Below are positions 45,262 to 56,814 of a stretch of 64,000 bases of DNA, one piece after another (the stretch's first letter is position 1; each line of letters starts with the position of its first letter). The DNA is taken from contig CM077667.1 of NCBI GenBank assembly GCA_039707655.1, positions 157,956,642 to 158,020,641 of the forward strand, read 5' to 3'. The stretch comes from Elymus sibiricus (lineage: Eukaryota > Streptophyta > Magnoliopsida > Poales > Poaceae). The notes under the pieces were generated by a model that did not search any database, was not told the origin of the DNA, and saw only the letters and a program-made list of their open reading frames with translations. The translations under genes were made by a program, and so were the position numbers.

Positions 45262-46352
45262 TGATGACCCACATGTATAGGGGATCAATCGTAGTCCTTT
45301 CGATAAGTAAGAGTGTCGAACCCAACGAGGAGCAGAAGGAAATGACAAGCGGTTTTCAGCAAGGTAATTTCTGCAAGCACTGAAATTGTAGGTAACAGAT
45401 AGTTTGATAGCAAGATAATTGGTAACGAGCAAGTAACGGTAATGGTAAGTAAGGTGCAGCAAGGTAGCCCAATCCTTTTGTGGCAAAGGATGGGCCAGAA
45501 CAATCTATAGTAATAGGCAAAGTGTTCTTGAGGGTACACGGGAATTTCATCTAGTCACTTTTATCATGTGGTTTGATTCGTGTTCACTACTTTGATAATT
45601 TGATATGTGGGTGGACCGGTGCTTGGGTGTTGTTCTTACTTGAACAACCTCCCACTTATGATTAACCCCCTCGCAAGCATCCGCAACTACGAGAAAAGTA
45701 TTAAGATAAAATCTAACCATAGCATTAAACGTTTGGATCCAAATCAGCCCCTTACGAAGTAGCGCATAAACTAGGGTTTAAGCTTCTATCACTCTAGCAA
45801 CCCATCATCTAATAACTACTCCACAATGCATTCCCTTAGGCCCATGAATGGTGAAGTGTCACGTAGTCGATGTTCACATGACACCACTAAGGGAATCACA
45901 ACATACATATCATCAAAATATCGAACACATATCAAATTCACATGATTACTTGCAACATGACTTCTCCCGTGACCTCAAGAACAAAGGTAACTACTCACAA
46001 ATAATAAACATGCTCAAGATCAGAGGGGTATTGAATAGCATAATGGATCTGAACATATAATCTTCACACAAATAAACCATATAGTAATCAACTACGCAAG
46101 GTAATCAACATTACTATTCACCCACAGGTACCAATCTGTGGTTCTGGTACAAAGATTTAACACAAGAGATGAACTAGGGTTTGAGAGGAGATGGTGTTGT
46201 TGAAGATGTTGATGAAGATTGGCCTCCCAAAGATGAGAGGGGTGTTGGTGATGACGATGGCTTTGATTTCCCCCTCCGGGAGGGAAGTTCCCCCGGCGGA
46301 ATCACTCCGCCGGAGGGCAAAAGTGCTCCTGCCCAAGTTCCGCCTCGAGGCG
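45262..46352 (-). repeat. RLG-B 5' LTR, first part
   Basis: It starts TGATGACCCACA and is interrupted by RLG-E after AGGCG (46348-46352). It preserves uninterrupted the site into which RLG-C inserted in the other LTR, proving that insertion's boundaries. Confidence 0.94.
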
Positions 46353-46549
46353 TGACGTGGCTTGAGACTGCGTCGGTATTTCCCCAATGAGGAAGGGATG
46401 ATGCAGCACAGCGACGGTAAGTATTTCCCTCAGTTATGAAACCAAGGTTATCGAACTAGTAGGAGGATCACCACCACCCAATAAGCACCACCTGCACACA
46501 AATAACAAATATTTGCAACCCGACGCGAAAGAGAGGTTGTCAATCTCTC
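46353..46549 (-). repeat. RLG-E 3' LTR, distal part
   Basis: It shares the block GTAAGTATTTCCCTCAGTTA with the reverse complement of the RLG-A LTR ends (about 8070 and 59680). It ends with AATCTCTC (46542-46549), the hAT target duplication. Confidence 0.88.
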
Positions 46550-47297
46550 CAGTGGCGGACCCAGCATTGGGGCAAGCGGGGGCGGCCGCCCCGGCTCGCC
46601 GGCGGTGAGGGATCGACCCCCACCTATACTGCCTCTGCCCTCTGCCTGTCCTCTGAAAGCTAGCGGCAGTGGCGGTTTTTGTTCGTGCGGGCGAGGGAGG
46701 CTGGACGAAGACGAAGGTCGAAGGGGTACGTTTCTTGGGCCAGTCCACCGATGGACTGGGCTATTTTGCAGGCCCAAACGATCGATCCAGCGAGCCAACA
46801 ATCGATCCATCCAGCCAGTCTCCATTTCCCCGTCCAGTCCATCCATCCAGCGAGCCAGGGACCCAGCCAGTCTCCACTCTCCAGCACCATCGATCCAACG
46901 CCGCCACCAGGTGCCAGCAGTTCGGGGCTTCGGGCCAACGCCCCTGGCTGGCTGCTGGTCCGTCGTGCCAGCGCCCAGCGGCGTGTTGGAAATATGCCCT
47001 AGAGGCAATAATAATTTAGTTATTATCATATTTCCTTGTTCATGATAATCCTTTATTATCCATGCTATAATTGTATAAATTTGAAACTCAAATACATGTG
47101 TGGGTACATAGACAACAATGTGTCCCTAGTATGCCTCTAATAGACTAGCTCGTTGATCAAAGATGGTCAAGGTTTCCTAGCCATAGACATGAGATGTCAT
47201 TTGATAACGGGATCACATCATTAGGAGAATGATGTGATGGACAAGACCCAAACAATGAACGTAGCATATGATCGTGTCAGTTTATTGCTATTGTTTC
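46550..47297. repeat. Left inverted arm of the hAT composite
   Basis: 46550-46983 is hAT-end sequence and 46984-47297 is the first 314 bp of an Angela LTR (TGTTGGAAATATGCC..). It matches the reverse complement of 50574-51320 with a few per cent differences. ORFs on both strands are mirror images caused by the inversion. Confidence 0.92.
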
Positions 47298-49096
47298 ATA
47301 GTTCATCACGAAGCTCTAGTAGCTTTGTGGCAGTGACTTGGAGAACTATATCAACCACTATCTTATCTGGAAGATCAACTCCCACTCGATTCAAGCGATT
47401 GTAGCACCTAGACGATCTAAGCCCATGCTCACCAATTGAGCTATTCTCCTTCATCTTGCTGGCAAAGAATCTTGTTGGAGGTCTCATACCTCTCAACACG
47501 GGCATGAGCCTGAGATCCCAATTTCAGCTCTTAGAACATCTCATATGTTCCGTGACGTTCAAAAAGTTTTGGAGCCTCAATTCTAAGCCATAATGCATGA
47601 CACACTGAACTATCAAGTAGTCATCAGGAACGTGTCTGTCAGATGTTCACAACATCTACAGACGACGCTTGAGGGGGTGGCGCATCGAGCGGTGCATTAA
47701 GGACATATGCCTTCCGTGCAGCAATGAGGACAATCCTCAGATCACGGACCCAGTCCGCATTATTTCTACCATCATCTTTCAACTCTATTTTTGCTAGGAA
47801 CGTATAAAAAACATAGGGGAGCTACAGCGCGAGCTATTGATCTACAACATAATTTAGCAAAGACAACTTTAGACTATGTTCATGATAAGGAGTTTAGTTA
47901 ATCATATTACGTAAAAAACTCCCACTCAAATTGACATACCTCAGGTCATTCGAGTGTCACATGATCCAAATTCACCAACCCAAGTCCGATCATCACGTGA
48001 GATGAGGTGGTTTCAATGGTGAACATCTCCATGTTGATCATATCTACTATATGACTCATGTTTGACCTTTCGGTCTCTTATGTTCTGAGGCCATGTCTGT
48101 ACATGCTAGGCTCGTCAAGTTTAACCCGAGTGTTCCGCATGTGCAACACTGGCTTGCACCCGTTGTATGTGAACGTAGAGTCTATCACACCCGATCATCA
48201 CGTGGTGTCTTGAAACGACGAACTTTCGCAACAGTGCACACTCCGGGAGAACATAATTTTATCTTGAAATTTTAGTGAGGGATCACCTTATAATGCTACC
48301 GTCGTCCTAAGCAAAATAAGATGCATAAAAGGATTAACATCACATGCAAATCATAGGTGACATGATATGGCCATGAATTTCTGCTTTTGATCTCCATCTA
48401 CAAAGCACCGGCATGATCTCCATCGTCACCGGCATGACACCATGATCTCCATCATCTTGATCTCCATCAACGTGTCGCCAAGAGGTTGTCACGCCAACTA
48501 TTGCTTCTACAACTATTGCTAACTCATAGCGATAAAGTAAAGCAAAACGGCGAAAATAAATTAAAGACAACCCTATGGCTCCTGCTGGTTGCGGTACTCA
48601 TAGACATGCAAGTCGTGATTATCTATACATAACATGATCATCTCATACATCACATATATCTCATCATGTCATTGGCCATATCATATCACAACATACCATG
48701 CAAAAACAAGTTAGACGTCCTCTAATTGTTGTTGCATGTTTTACGTGGTTGCTATGGGTATCTAGCAAAAATGATTCTTACCTACGCAAAACCACAACGG
48801 TGATACACAAATTGCTATTCAACCTTCTCAAGGACCGCCTTTGTCGAATTTGATCCAACTAAAGTGGGAGAGACAGACACCCGCCAGCCATCTTTATGCA
48901 ACAAAGTCACATGTCAGTTGATGGAACCGGTCTCTCGTAAGCGTACGAGTAAGGTTGGTCCAGGCCGCTTTATCCCACAATACCGCTGAATCAAGAAAAG
49001 ACCAAGGGAGGAAGCAATCTGAGCATCAACGCCCACAAACTCCTTTGTGTTCTACTCATGATCTCATCTATGCATAGACCTAGCTCATGATGCCAC
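47298..49096 (-). pseudogene. Angela/BARE leader and gag fragment
   Basis: The minus strand carries the conserved BARE/Angela untranslated leader (about 48080-49096, with the 'caacaacaattagaggacg' block and a Met-tRNA-like primer site at 49082-49096). It is followed by degenerate gag (about 47298-47830; WVRDLRIVLIAARKAYVL, SKMKENSSIGEH). Many stops and frame changes are present. It ends abruptly at the inverted LTR copy (47297), so pol and the normal 3' LTR are absent. Confidence 0.85.
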
Positions 49097-50887
49097 TGTT
49101 GGGGAACGTTGCATGGGAAACAATTTTTTTCCTACGCACATGCAAGATCTATCCATGGTGATGAGCATCTATGAGAGGGAGAGTGGATCTACATACCCTT
49201 GTAGATCGCTAAGCGGGAACATTAAGAAACGTGGTTGATGTATTCAAACGTCTTCACGATCCAAATCGCAAGCCGTCCCGCGATACAATCACGATCCATC
49301 CCAATCTAGCACCGAACGAACGGCACCTCCGCGTTCAGCACATGTACAGCTCGATGACAATCTCTGCCTTCATGATCCAGCAAGAGGGGGCAGAGAGGTG
49401 GATGAGATCTCCAGCAGCACGATGGCGTGGTGGTGGTGGTGGTGGAGTTATCCCGGCAAGGCTTCGCCTAAGCACTACCGGAATCTATTTGGTGGAGGAA
49501 CTAGAGAATAGAGAACTAGCACGTGGCCGTGGGTTTTGGGGCTCTATTCCTCTAGTATATATAGGAGGGAGAGGGAGGAGCAAGCCTCCCTAGGGTTTCC
49601 CCTAGGGGTCGGCCGAACCAGGGCAAGGAGGAGTCCAATCCACTTCCTACTAGGAAGTGGATTCATATTAGGAAGGAGTCCTATTCCTTCCTATCTCCAC
49701 CTTTTTTCCTCTTGGGCATATGGGCCCTTATGGGGTCGGTTCCCCAGCCCATTAGGGGCTGGTGCGCCACCTCTTGGGCCCATGTGCCCCCCCGGGGTGG
49801 GTGGGCCCCACCCGGTGGACCCCCGGAACCCATTCGTCACTCCCGATACACTACCAGAAATACCTGAAACTTTTCCGGAACCCAAATACCACTTTCCTAT
49901 ATATATAAATCTTTACCTCCGGACCATTCTGGAGCCCCTCGTGACATCCGGGATCTCATCCGGGACTCCGAACAACCTTCGGTCACCAACACATATATCT
50001 CAATACTACCGAAACGTCACCGAACGTTAAGTGTGCACACCCTGCGGGTTCGAGAACTATGTAGACATGACCGAGACACCTCTACAGTCAATAACCAATA
50101 GCGGGACCTGGATGCCCATATTGGTTCCTACATATTCTACGAAGATCTTTATCGGTTGAACCTCTATGTCAAGTATTCAGTTAATCCCATATGCTGTTCC
50201 CTTTGTTCTTCGGTATGTTACTTGCCCGAGATTCGATCGTCGGTATCTCTATACCTAGTTCAATCTCATTATCGGCAAGTCTCTTTACTCATTCCGTAAT
50301 ACAAGATCCTGTGGCTAACACTTTAGTCACTTTGCTTGCAAGGCTTATTGTGATGTTGTATTACCGAGTGGGCCCTGAGATACCTCTCCGTCACATGGAG
50401 TAACAAATCCCAGTCTTGATCCATGCCCACTCAACAGACACCCTCGGAGATACCTGTAGAGCATCTTTATAGTCACCCAGTTACATTGCGACGTTTGATA
50501 CACACAAGGTACTCATCCGGTGTCAGTGAGTTGCATGATCTCATGGTCATAGGAACAGATACTTTGACATGCAGAAACAATAGCAATAAACTGACACGAT
50601 CATATGCTACGTTCATTGTTTGGGTCTTGTCCATCACATCATTCTCCTAATGATGTGATCCCGTTATCAAATGACATCTCATGTCTATGGCTAGGAAACC
50701 TTGACCATCTTTGATCAACGAGCTAGTCTATTAGAGGCATACTAGGGACACATTGTTGTCTATGTACCCACACATGTATTTGAGTTTCCAATTAATACAA
50801 TTATAGTATGGATAATAAACGATTATCATGAACAAGGAAATATGATAATAACTAAATTATTATTGCCTCTAGGGCATATTTCCAACA
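49097..50887 (-). repeat. Angela/BARE-type LTR (complete)
   Basis: It is 1791 bp. The minus strand runs TGTTGGAAATATGCC to CGTTCCCCAACA, the conserved ends of the BARE/Angela/WIS group of Triticeae Copia elements. A TATATATA box lies near 49556-49564 on the minus strand. The first 314 bp are duplicated in inverted form in the left arm. Confidence 0.93.
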
Positions 50888-51320
50888 CGCCGCTGGGCGC
50901 TGGCACGACGGACCAGCAGCCAGCCAGGGGCGTTGGCCCGAAGCCCCGAACCGCTGGCGCCTGGCGGCGGCGGTGGATCGATGGTGCTGGAGAGTGGAGA
51001 CTGGCTGGGTCCCTGGCTCGCTGTATGGATGGACTGGACGGGGAAATGGAGACCGGCTGGATCGATCGATTGTTGGCTCGCTGGATCGATCGTTTGGGCC
51101 TGAAAAATAGCCCAGTCCATTGGCGGACCGGCCCAAGAAACGTACCCCTTCGACCTTCGTCTTCGTCCAGCCTCCCTCGCCCGCACGAACAGAACCGCCG
51201 CTGTCGCTAGCTTTCAGAGGACAGGCAGAGGGCAGAGGCAGTATAGGTGGGGGTCGATCCCTCGCCGCCGGCGAGCCGGGGAGGCCGCCCCAGCTCGCCC
51301 CAATGCTGGGTCCGCCACTG
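50574..51320. repeat. Right inverted arm of the hAT composite
   Basis: 50574-50887 overlaps the start of the complete Angela LTR and 50888-51320 is hAT-end sequence, reaching the terminal CCGCCACTG. Confidence 0.92.
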
Positions 51321-51328
51321 AATCTCTC

Positions 51329-52706
51329 TACGGTAAAAAGATGGATTAGGTAGTGATAGATAGGAGAGATAGATCTCTCAAGAACACAAAATCAAAAGGG
51401 CAAATAAAATATGCAGCAATATGTTTTTGGGTTTTTGGTTTTGTAGATCTAAAAATAAAGATGCACAAAGATAGATCTGAAAACAATATGTTGGAAAAGT
51501 AGACCTGGGGGCCGTAGGGTTCACTAGTGGCTTCTCTCATGAGTATAGCGCACGGTGGGTGAACAAATTACTGTTGGGCAATTGATAGAAAATTGAATAG
51601 TCATGACGATATCTAAGGCGATGATCATTATATAGGCATCACGTCCAAGATAAGTAGACCGACTCCTTCCTGCATCTACCACTATTACTCCACACATCGG
51701 CCGCTATCCAGCATGCATCAAGTGTATTAAGTTCATGGAAAAACGGAGTAATGCAATAAGAATGATGACATGATGTAGACAAAATCTATTCATGTAGGAA
51801 TAGACCCCTTCTTGTTATCCTTAATAGCAACAATAAATGCGTGTCTTGCTGCCCCTTCTGTCACTGGGAAAGAACACCGCAAGATCAAACCCATCACAAA
51901 GCACCTCTTCCCATGGCAAGAAAAATCGCTCTAGTTGGCCTAACTAAACCAAATATTCGAAGAAGAAATACGAGGCTATAAGTAATCATGCATATAGGAG
52001 ATCAAAGAAGACTCAAATAATATTCATGGATAGAAACTGATCATGAACTCAAAATTCATCGGATCCCAACAAACACACCGCAAGAGTTTCCATCAAATAG
52101 ATCTCCAAGAGACCATTGTATTGAGAATCATAATAGAGAGAGAGAGGAAGCCATCTAGCTACTGCCTACGGACCCGTAGGTCTATGGTGGACTACTCACA
52201 CATCATCGGAGAGGCACCTATGAAGAAGATGAACCCCTCCGTGATGGTGTTTAGATTGGATCTCGAGGTTCTGGAATTTGCGGCGGCTGGAATTGTGTTT
52301 CGTCGACTCCCCTAGGGTTTTTGGAATATTTGGGAATTTATAGGCATCAGGGGCGGTGGAGAGGGGCCCCGAGGAGGGCACAACCCATCAGGACGCGCCG
52401 GGGCCCCCCTGGCGCGCCCTGGTGGGTTGTGGTCTCCTCGGCCCACTCCCCCGGCACTTCTTTGGCCCACTGGGTGTCTTCTGGTCCAGATCCAAAAAGT
52501 TTCGTCGCGATTGGACTCTGTTTGGTATTGATTTTCTGCGAAGTAAAAAAACAAGCAAAAACAACAACTGGCACTTTGGCACTATGTCAATAGGTTAGTC
52601 CCAAAAAATGATATAAAGTTGTTATAAAATGATTGTAAAACATCCAAGAATGATAATATAACAGCATGGAACAAGCAAAAATTATAGATACGTTGGAGAC
52701 GTATCA
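51329..52706 (-). repeat. RLG-E 3' LTR, main part
   Basis: It continues the LTR after the hAT insertion and ends GAGACGTATCA. It is homologous to the RLG-A LTRs in reverse (TGATACGTCTCCAACG) and collinear with 55425-56326. Confidence 0.9.
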
Positions 52707-55424
52707 GCATCCCCAAGCTTAATTCCTACTCGTCCTCGAGTAGGTAAATGATAAAAACAGAATTTTTGATGTGGAATGCTGCCTAACATGTTCATGATAT
52801 TCTTTTCTTTTGTATAGCATGGACATTTGGACTTGTAAATGATTCAAAGCAATAGCCTAGTTTTAACTTAATGACTTCAATACTCAAGCATGTCAACAAG
52901 CAACCATGTCTTTCAAAATATCAACGCTAAAGAAAGTTATCCCTAGCCCATCATGCTCAATCATTGATCCATTCATGAAACACACTCAAATATTAGCTAT
53001 GCCCAATGCTCAAGTACGATCATAGTGCCCCCTAGTTGGTGCTTTATAAGAGAAGATGGAGACTCAACGTAAAAAAAATTGCATAAAGTAAATAGATAGG
53101 CCATTCACAGAGGGAAGTAGGGGTTTGTAGAGGTGCCAGAGCTCAAGGTTTTAGTTGAGAGAGAAAAAATATTTTGGGTGGCATGCTTTTCCTGCCAACG
53201 AAAACGACAAAGTAGCTCACAATACTTTCCATGCTAGATACTCCCTCCGTTCCTTGATATAAGGTGTATAGATTTTTTAGAAAAAATCCGAAATATAAGG
53301 TGTATTGCATTGCACCACTCATTTGGATATTTTTTTTAGGGATTTGATTACATTTCCTTATATCAGGCATGCTCCTCTATTTTCTGATGTCAATTAGTGA
53401 GGTGTAATCTCGCGCAAAACTTGTGAAATTTTCCCTCCACGTGCATTCTTTAATTTCCATGCCAATAACTATACACCCTATATTTAGGAACGGAGGGAGT
53501 ATATCATAGGCGGCTCCCAAACAAAAAATAAAGTTATTCCTTTTTCCACCAAACTTTCACTTTCCATGGCGGGCCGTATCCACGGTTGCCTTCCATACCA
53601 ACACTTTCCAAGGAATTTATTACTTGACAACATAAAGTAAATATATTTCTTTCTTTCTTTTTCATTTCGGGAATGGGCATCCCTATTACCGCCACACTCT
53701 CGTGCAATGACAAGTGAATAAACACTCATCTTGAGAATAACACATCTAGCATGGAAAAATATTGGACACTCCCCACCGTTTCATGAGCGGTACGAGCACA
53801 CAAAAGAGAAAAAATATTTTGAAAATTTAGAGATGGCACATACAAATTTGCTTGGAACGGCATGGAAATACCGCATATAGGTAGGTATGGTGGACTCATA
53901 AGGCAAAACTTGGTTTAAGGATTTTGGATGCACAAGTAGTATTTCTACTTAGTACAAATGGAGGCTAGCAAATAGATTGAGAAGAAACGAAACCAAGAAA
54001 CGAAAATTAACATAAGCAAGCATTGAGCATAACTAACAATGAATAAAGCACCGTAAGTAGGATGTAACTTCATTGCATAACTATTGACTTTCATGCATGC
54101 ATAGGGAATCACAAACCTTAACACCAATATTCCTACTAAAGCAAAATTACTCACTAACATGACTCACATATTACTATCATTATGTTTCAAAACTATTACA
54201 AAGAATCAAGTTTAATTTTCCCAATGATCTTCATGAATTTTTTTTATTATATCCTCCTTGGATATCTATCACTTTGGGACTAGTTTCATATATTGCCATT
54301 GCTTTTTGGCAAGCTCAAACAAATTTAAGTGAAGCACATGAGCATAAAGATTTCACCTCTCAAAATAGTAAAAGTGAAGCATGAGAGGTTTTCTTCAAAA
54401 TTTACTAAGTCTCACATTAATCTAAGTGAAGCATTAGAGTATTTCTACAAAAAAATCGAAGCACACCGTGCTCAAAAAGATATAAGTGAAGCACTAGAGC
54501 AATTTTATAGCTCAAAAAGTTTAAGTGAAGCACATAGAACAATTCTAACAAATGATAGAATGATTTTGGTTCTCTCAAATAGGTGTGTACAGCAAGGATA
54601 CAAGTGACAAACTAACAAGCAAAGCAAGCAAAGATACAAGACGCTCCAAGCAAAACTCATGCTATGTGACGAATAAAAATATAGCTCCAAGTAAAATATC
54701 GATAGTCGTTAGAAGAAAGAGGGGATGCCACTCGGGGGCATCCCCAAGCTTTGTTGCTTGTTACTCTTTGGATATATCTTGGGGGTGCGGTAGCATCCCC
54801 AAGCTTAGGCTCTTTTCACTCGTTATTCCTTCATCCATCGTGATCTCACCCAAAACTTGAAAACTTCAATCACACAAAACTCAACAAAATCTTTGTGAGA
54901 TCCGTTATTATAATAAAGCAAATCACTACTTTAGCTTCTGTTGCAAACCTATTCATATTTTATTATTGCATTATACCTGCTATATTTTAACTTTTCCATG
55001 GCTCATACCCTTCAATATAAACCATAGATTCATCAAAACAATCACACAATGCAACGAAAAAAGAATCTGTCTTAAAAAGAACAGTCTGTAGTTATCTGTA
55101 CTCTAACCATACTTCTATAATTCTAAAATTTCTGAAAAATTAGGAAAATGTAAGGAATTTGTATAGAAACACTGTGTTAAAATTTCAGCTCAAGATCATG
55201 TCCAGTAAAAAATGAAAAATCATATACTGGACGCAAAGTTTCCGTTTCAGATTCAGCATCGCTTCTACTCATCCTATGAATCATCCTAAAGGCTTTACTT
55301 GGCACAAACACTAAATAAACCATAAAAACACAATCATAACAGAGGCATAATTGTGTAAACACTCAAAAACAGAAAGGAAAAAGCAAAAATATATTTATTC
55401 ATTGGGTTGCCTCCCAACAAGCGC
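52707..55424 (-). other. RLG-E internal non-coding region
   Basis: It contains the polypurine tract next to the LTR (GCATCCCCAAGCTT, 52707-52720), two more copies of the same motif near 54738 and 54794, and a Stowaway MITE. Degenerate AAGTGAAGCA repeats occupy 54325-54540. The stem-loop TTGGGTTGCCTCCCAA (55402-55417) is the reverse complement of the RLG-A hairpin. No coding sequence remains. Confidence 0.8.
53241..53499. mobile_element. Stowaway MITE (Tc1/mariner)
   Basis: It is 259 bp with terminal repeats CTCCCTCCGTTCC and GGAACGGAGGGAG, flanked by TA on both sides (53239-53240 and 53500-53501). The interior is A/T-rich and non-coding. It inserted in the RLG-E internal region. Confidence 0.96.
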
Positions 55425-56326
55425 TATCGTTATCCTTAATAGCAACGATACATGTGTGTCTTGCTGCCCCTTCTATCACTGGGAAAGAACACCGCAAGAT
55501 CGAACCCATCACAAAGCACCTCTTACCATGGCAAGAAAAATCGATCTAGTTGGACTAACTAAACCAAAGATTCGAAGAAGAAATATGAGGCTATAAGTAA
55601 TCATGCATATAAGAGATCAAAGAAGACTCAAATAATATTCATGGATAGAAACTGATCATGAACTCAAAATTCATTGGATCCAAACAAACACATCGCAAAA
55701 GTTTACATCAAATAGATCTCCAAGAGACCATTGTATTGAGAATCATAAGGGAGAGAGAGAGGAAGCCATCAAGCTACTGCCTACGGACCTGTAGATCTAT
55801 GGTGGACTACTCACGCATCATCGGAGAGGCACCTATGAAGAAGACGAACCCCTCCGTGATGGTGTTTAGATTGGATCTCGAGGTTCTGGAACTTGCGGCG
55901 GCTGGAATTGTGTTTCGTCGACTGCTCTAAGGTTTTTGGAATATTTGGGAATTTATAGGCATCAGAGGCGGTGGAGAGGGGCCCCGAGGAGGGCACAACC
56001 CATCAGGGCACGCCGGGCCCCCCTGGTGCGCCCTGGTGGGTTGTGGTCTCCTTGTCCCACTCCCCCGGCACTTCTTTGGCCCACTGGGTGTCTTCTGGTC
56101 CAGAAAAAATCTCCAAAAAGTTTCGTCGTGATTGGACTCCGTTTGGTATTGATTTTCTGCGAAGTAAAAAACAAGCAAAAACATCAACTGGCACTTTGGC
56201 ACTATGTCAATAGGTTAGTCCCAAAAAATGATATAAAGTTGCTATAAAATGATTGTAAAAGATCCAAGAATGATAATATAACAGCATGGAAGAAGCAAAA
56301 ATTATAGATACATTGGAGACATATCA
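55425..56326 (-). repeat. RLG-E 5' LTR remnant
   Basis: It corresponds to about 51810-52706 of the other LTR. The portion towards the primer site was deleted together with gag. The right end abuts the AGGCA target copy. Confidence 0.9.
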
Positions 56327-56331
56327 AGGCA

Positions 56332-56756
56332 GCGACGCTTCATCCCGAAAGTCCTCCTCTTATTTTTTCTAGGTCAAATGTGACTATATACCAGAAGATG
56401 GGCACCGGAGGTGGGCCAAGGAGGGCACAACTCACTAGGGCATGCCCAGGGGGCCTGGCATGCCCTGGTGTCTTGTGCCCACCAGGGTGGCCCCCTCCGG
56501 TAGTTTTTTGCTCTAGTATTTTTTATTAATTCCAAAAATAATCTTCGTAAAATTTCAGCTTCATTGGAGTTATGCAGAATAGGTATCTTTGATGTGCTTT
56601 TTCAGGTCCAGAATTCCAGCTGCCGGTATTCTCCCTCTTTGTGTAAACCTTTCATATTATGAGAGAAAAGGCATTAGAATCACTCCCTAGAGAATTATTA
56701 TTCAACAAAACATAATAAATAACAGTAGGAAATCATGATGCAAAATGGACGTATCA
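56332..56756 (-). repeat. RLG-B 5' LTR, second part
   Basis: It continues the RLG-B LTR after RLG-E and ends GACGTATCA at 56756. The TATAAAA of the other LTR reads TAGAAAA here (about 56365), which would weaken the promoter. Confidence 0.92.
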
Positions 56757-56799
56757 CCCGCGCACCTAACCCGCGCATGCCCGTGTAACCGCAAGGGTC

Positions 56800-56812
56800 G
56801 GCTCTAATACCA
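56800..56812 (-). other. Primer binding site, Cassandra
   Basis: The minus strand reads TGGTATTAGAGCC, one mismatch from the initiator Met tRNA site, two bases from the LTR. Confidence 0.88.
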
Positions 56813-56814
56813 AC

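Larger units (their letters stand above)
46550..51320. mobile_element. hAT-type composite element with 748-bp inverted arms
   Basis: Ends CAGTGGCGGACCCAGCATTG occur in inverted orientation and are flanked by a perfect 8-bp duplication AATCTCTC (46542-46549 and 51321-51328), diagnostic of hAT transposition. Arms 46550-47297 and 50574-51320 are inverted copies. Each consists of about 434 bp of hAT-end sequence plus about 313 bp of the beginning of an Angela/BARE LTR. The centre holds the remainder of that retrotransposon (complete LTR, primer region, leader, broken gag). No hAT transposase is present. Confidence 0.88.
46353..56326 (-). mobile_element. RLG-E: deleted Athila-like element (RLG-A family)
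   Basis: Ends TGACGTGG..ATATCA are flanked by AGGCG (46348-46352) and AGGCA (56327-56331), a target duplication with one difference. The left LTR is 46353-46549 plus 51329-52706. The right LTR is only its distal part (55425-56326). It has the same LTR type and polypurine tract as RLG-A but lies on the minus strand. Primer site, gag and protease are missing because one deletion joins the post-coding region straight to the middle of the 5' LTR near 55424. Confidence 0.88.
12550..56756 (-). mobile_element. RLG-B: Athila-like Gypsy element with full domain set
   Basis: Ends TGATGACCCACA..GTATCA are flanked by a perfect CCCGC target duplication (12545-12549 and 56757-56761) inside the Cassandra internal domain. 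Its 5' LTR is 45262-46352 plus 56332-56756; its 3' LTR is 12550-12640 plus 36628-38072. Internal order on the minus strand is primer site, gag, protease, RT, RNase H, integrase, then an extra ORF in the env position. Each LTR was later hit by another retrotransposon (RLG-C and RLG-E). The LTR and ORF type resemble the Sabrina/WHAM group of Triticeae Athila elements; I cannot fix the family name by eye. Confidence 0.9.

Noticed and set aside
46984..47297. Normal 3' LTR of the Angela element
   Set aside because: It is inverted relative to the complete LTR at 49097-50887 and is part of the long inverted arm, so it is not the element's own 3' LTR.
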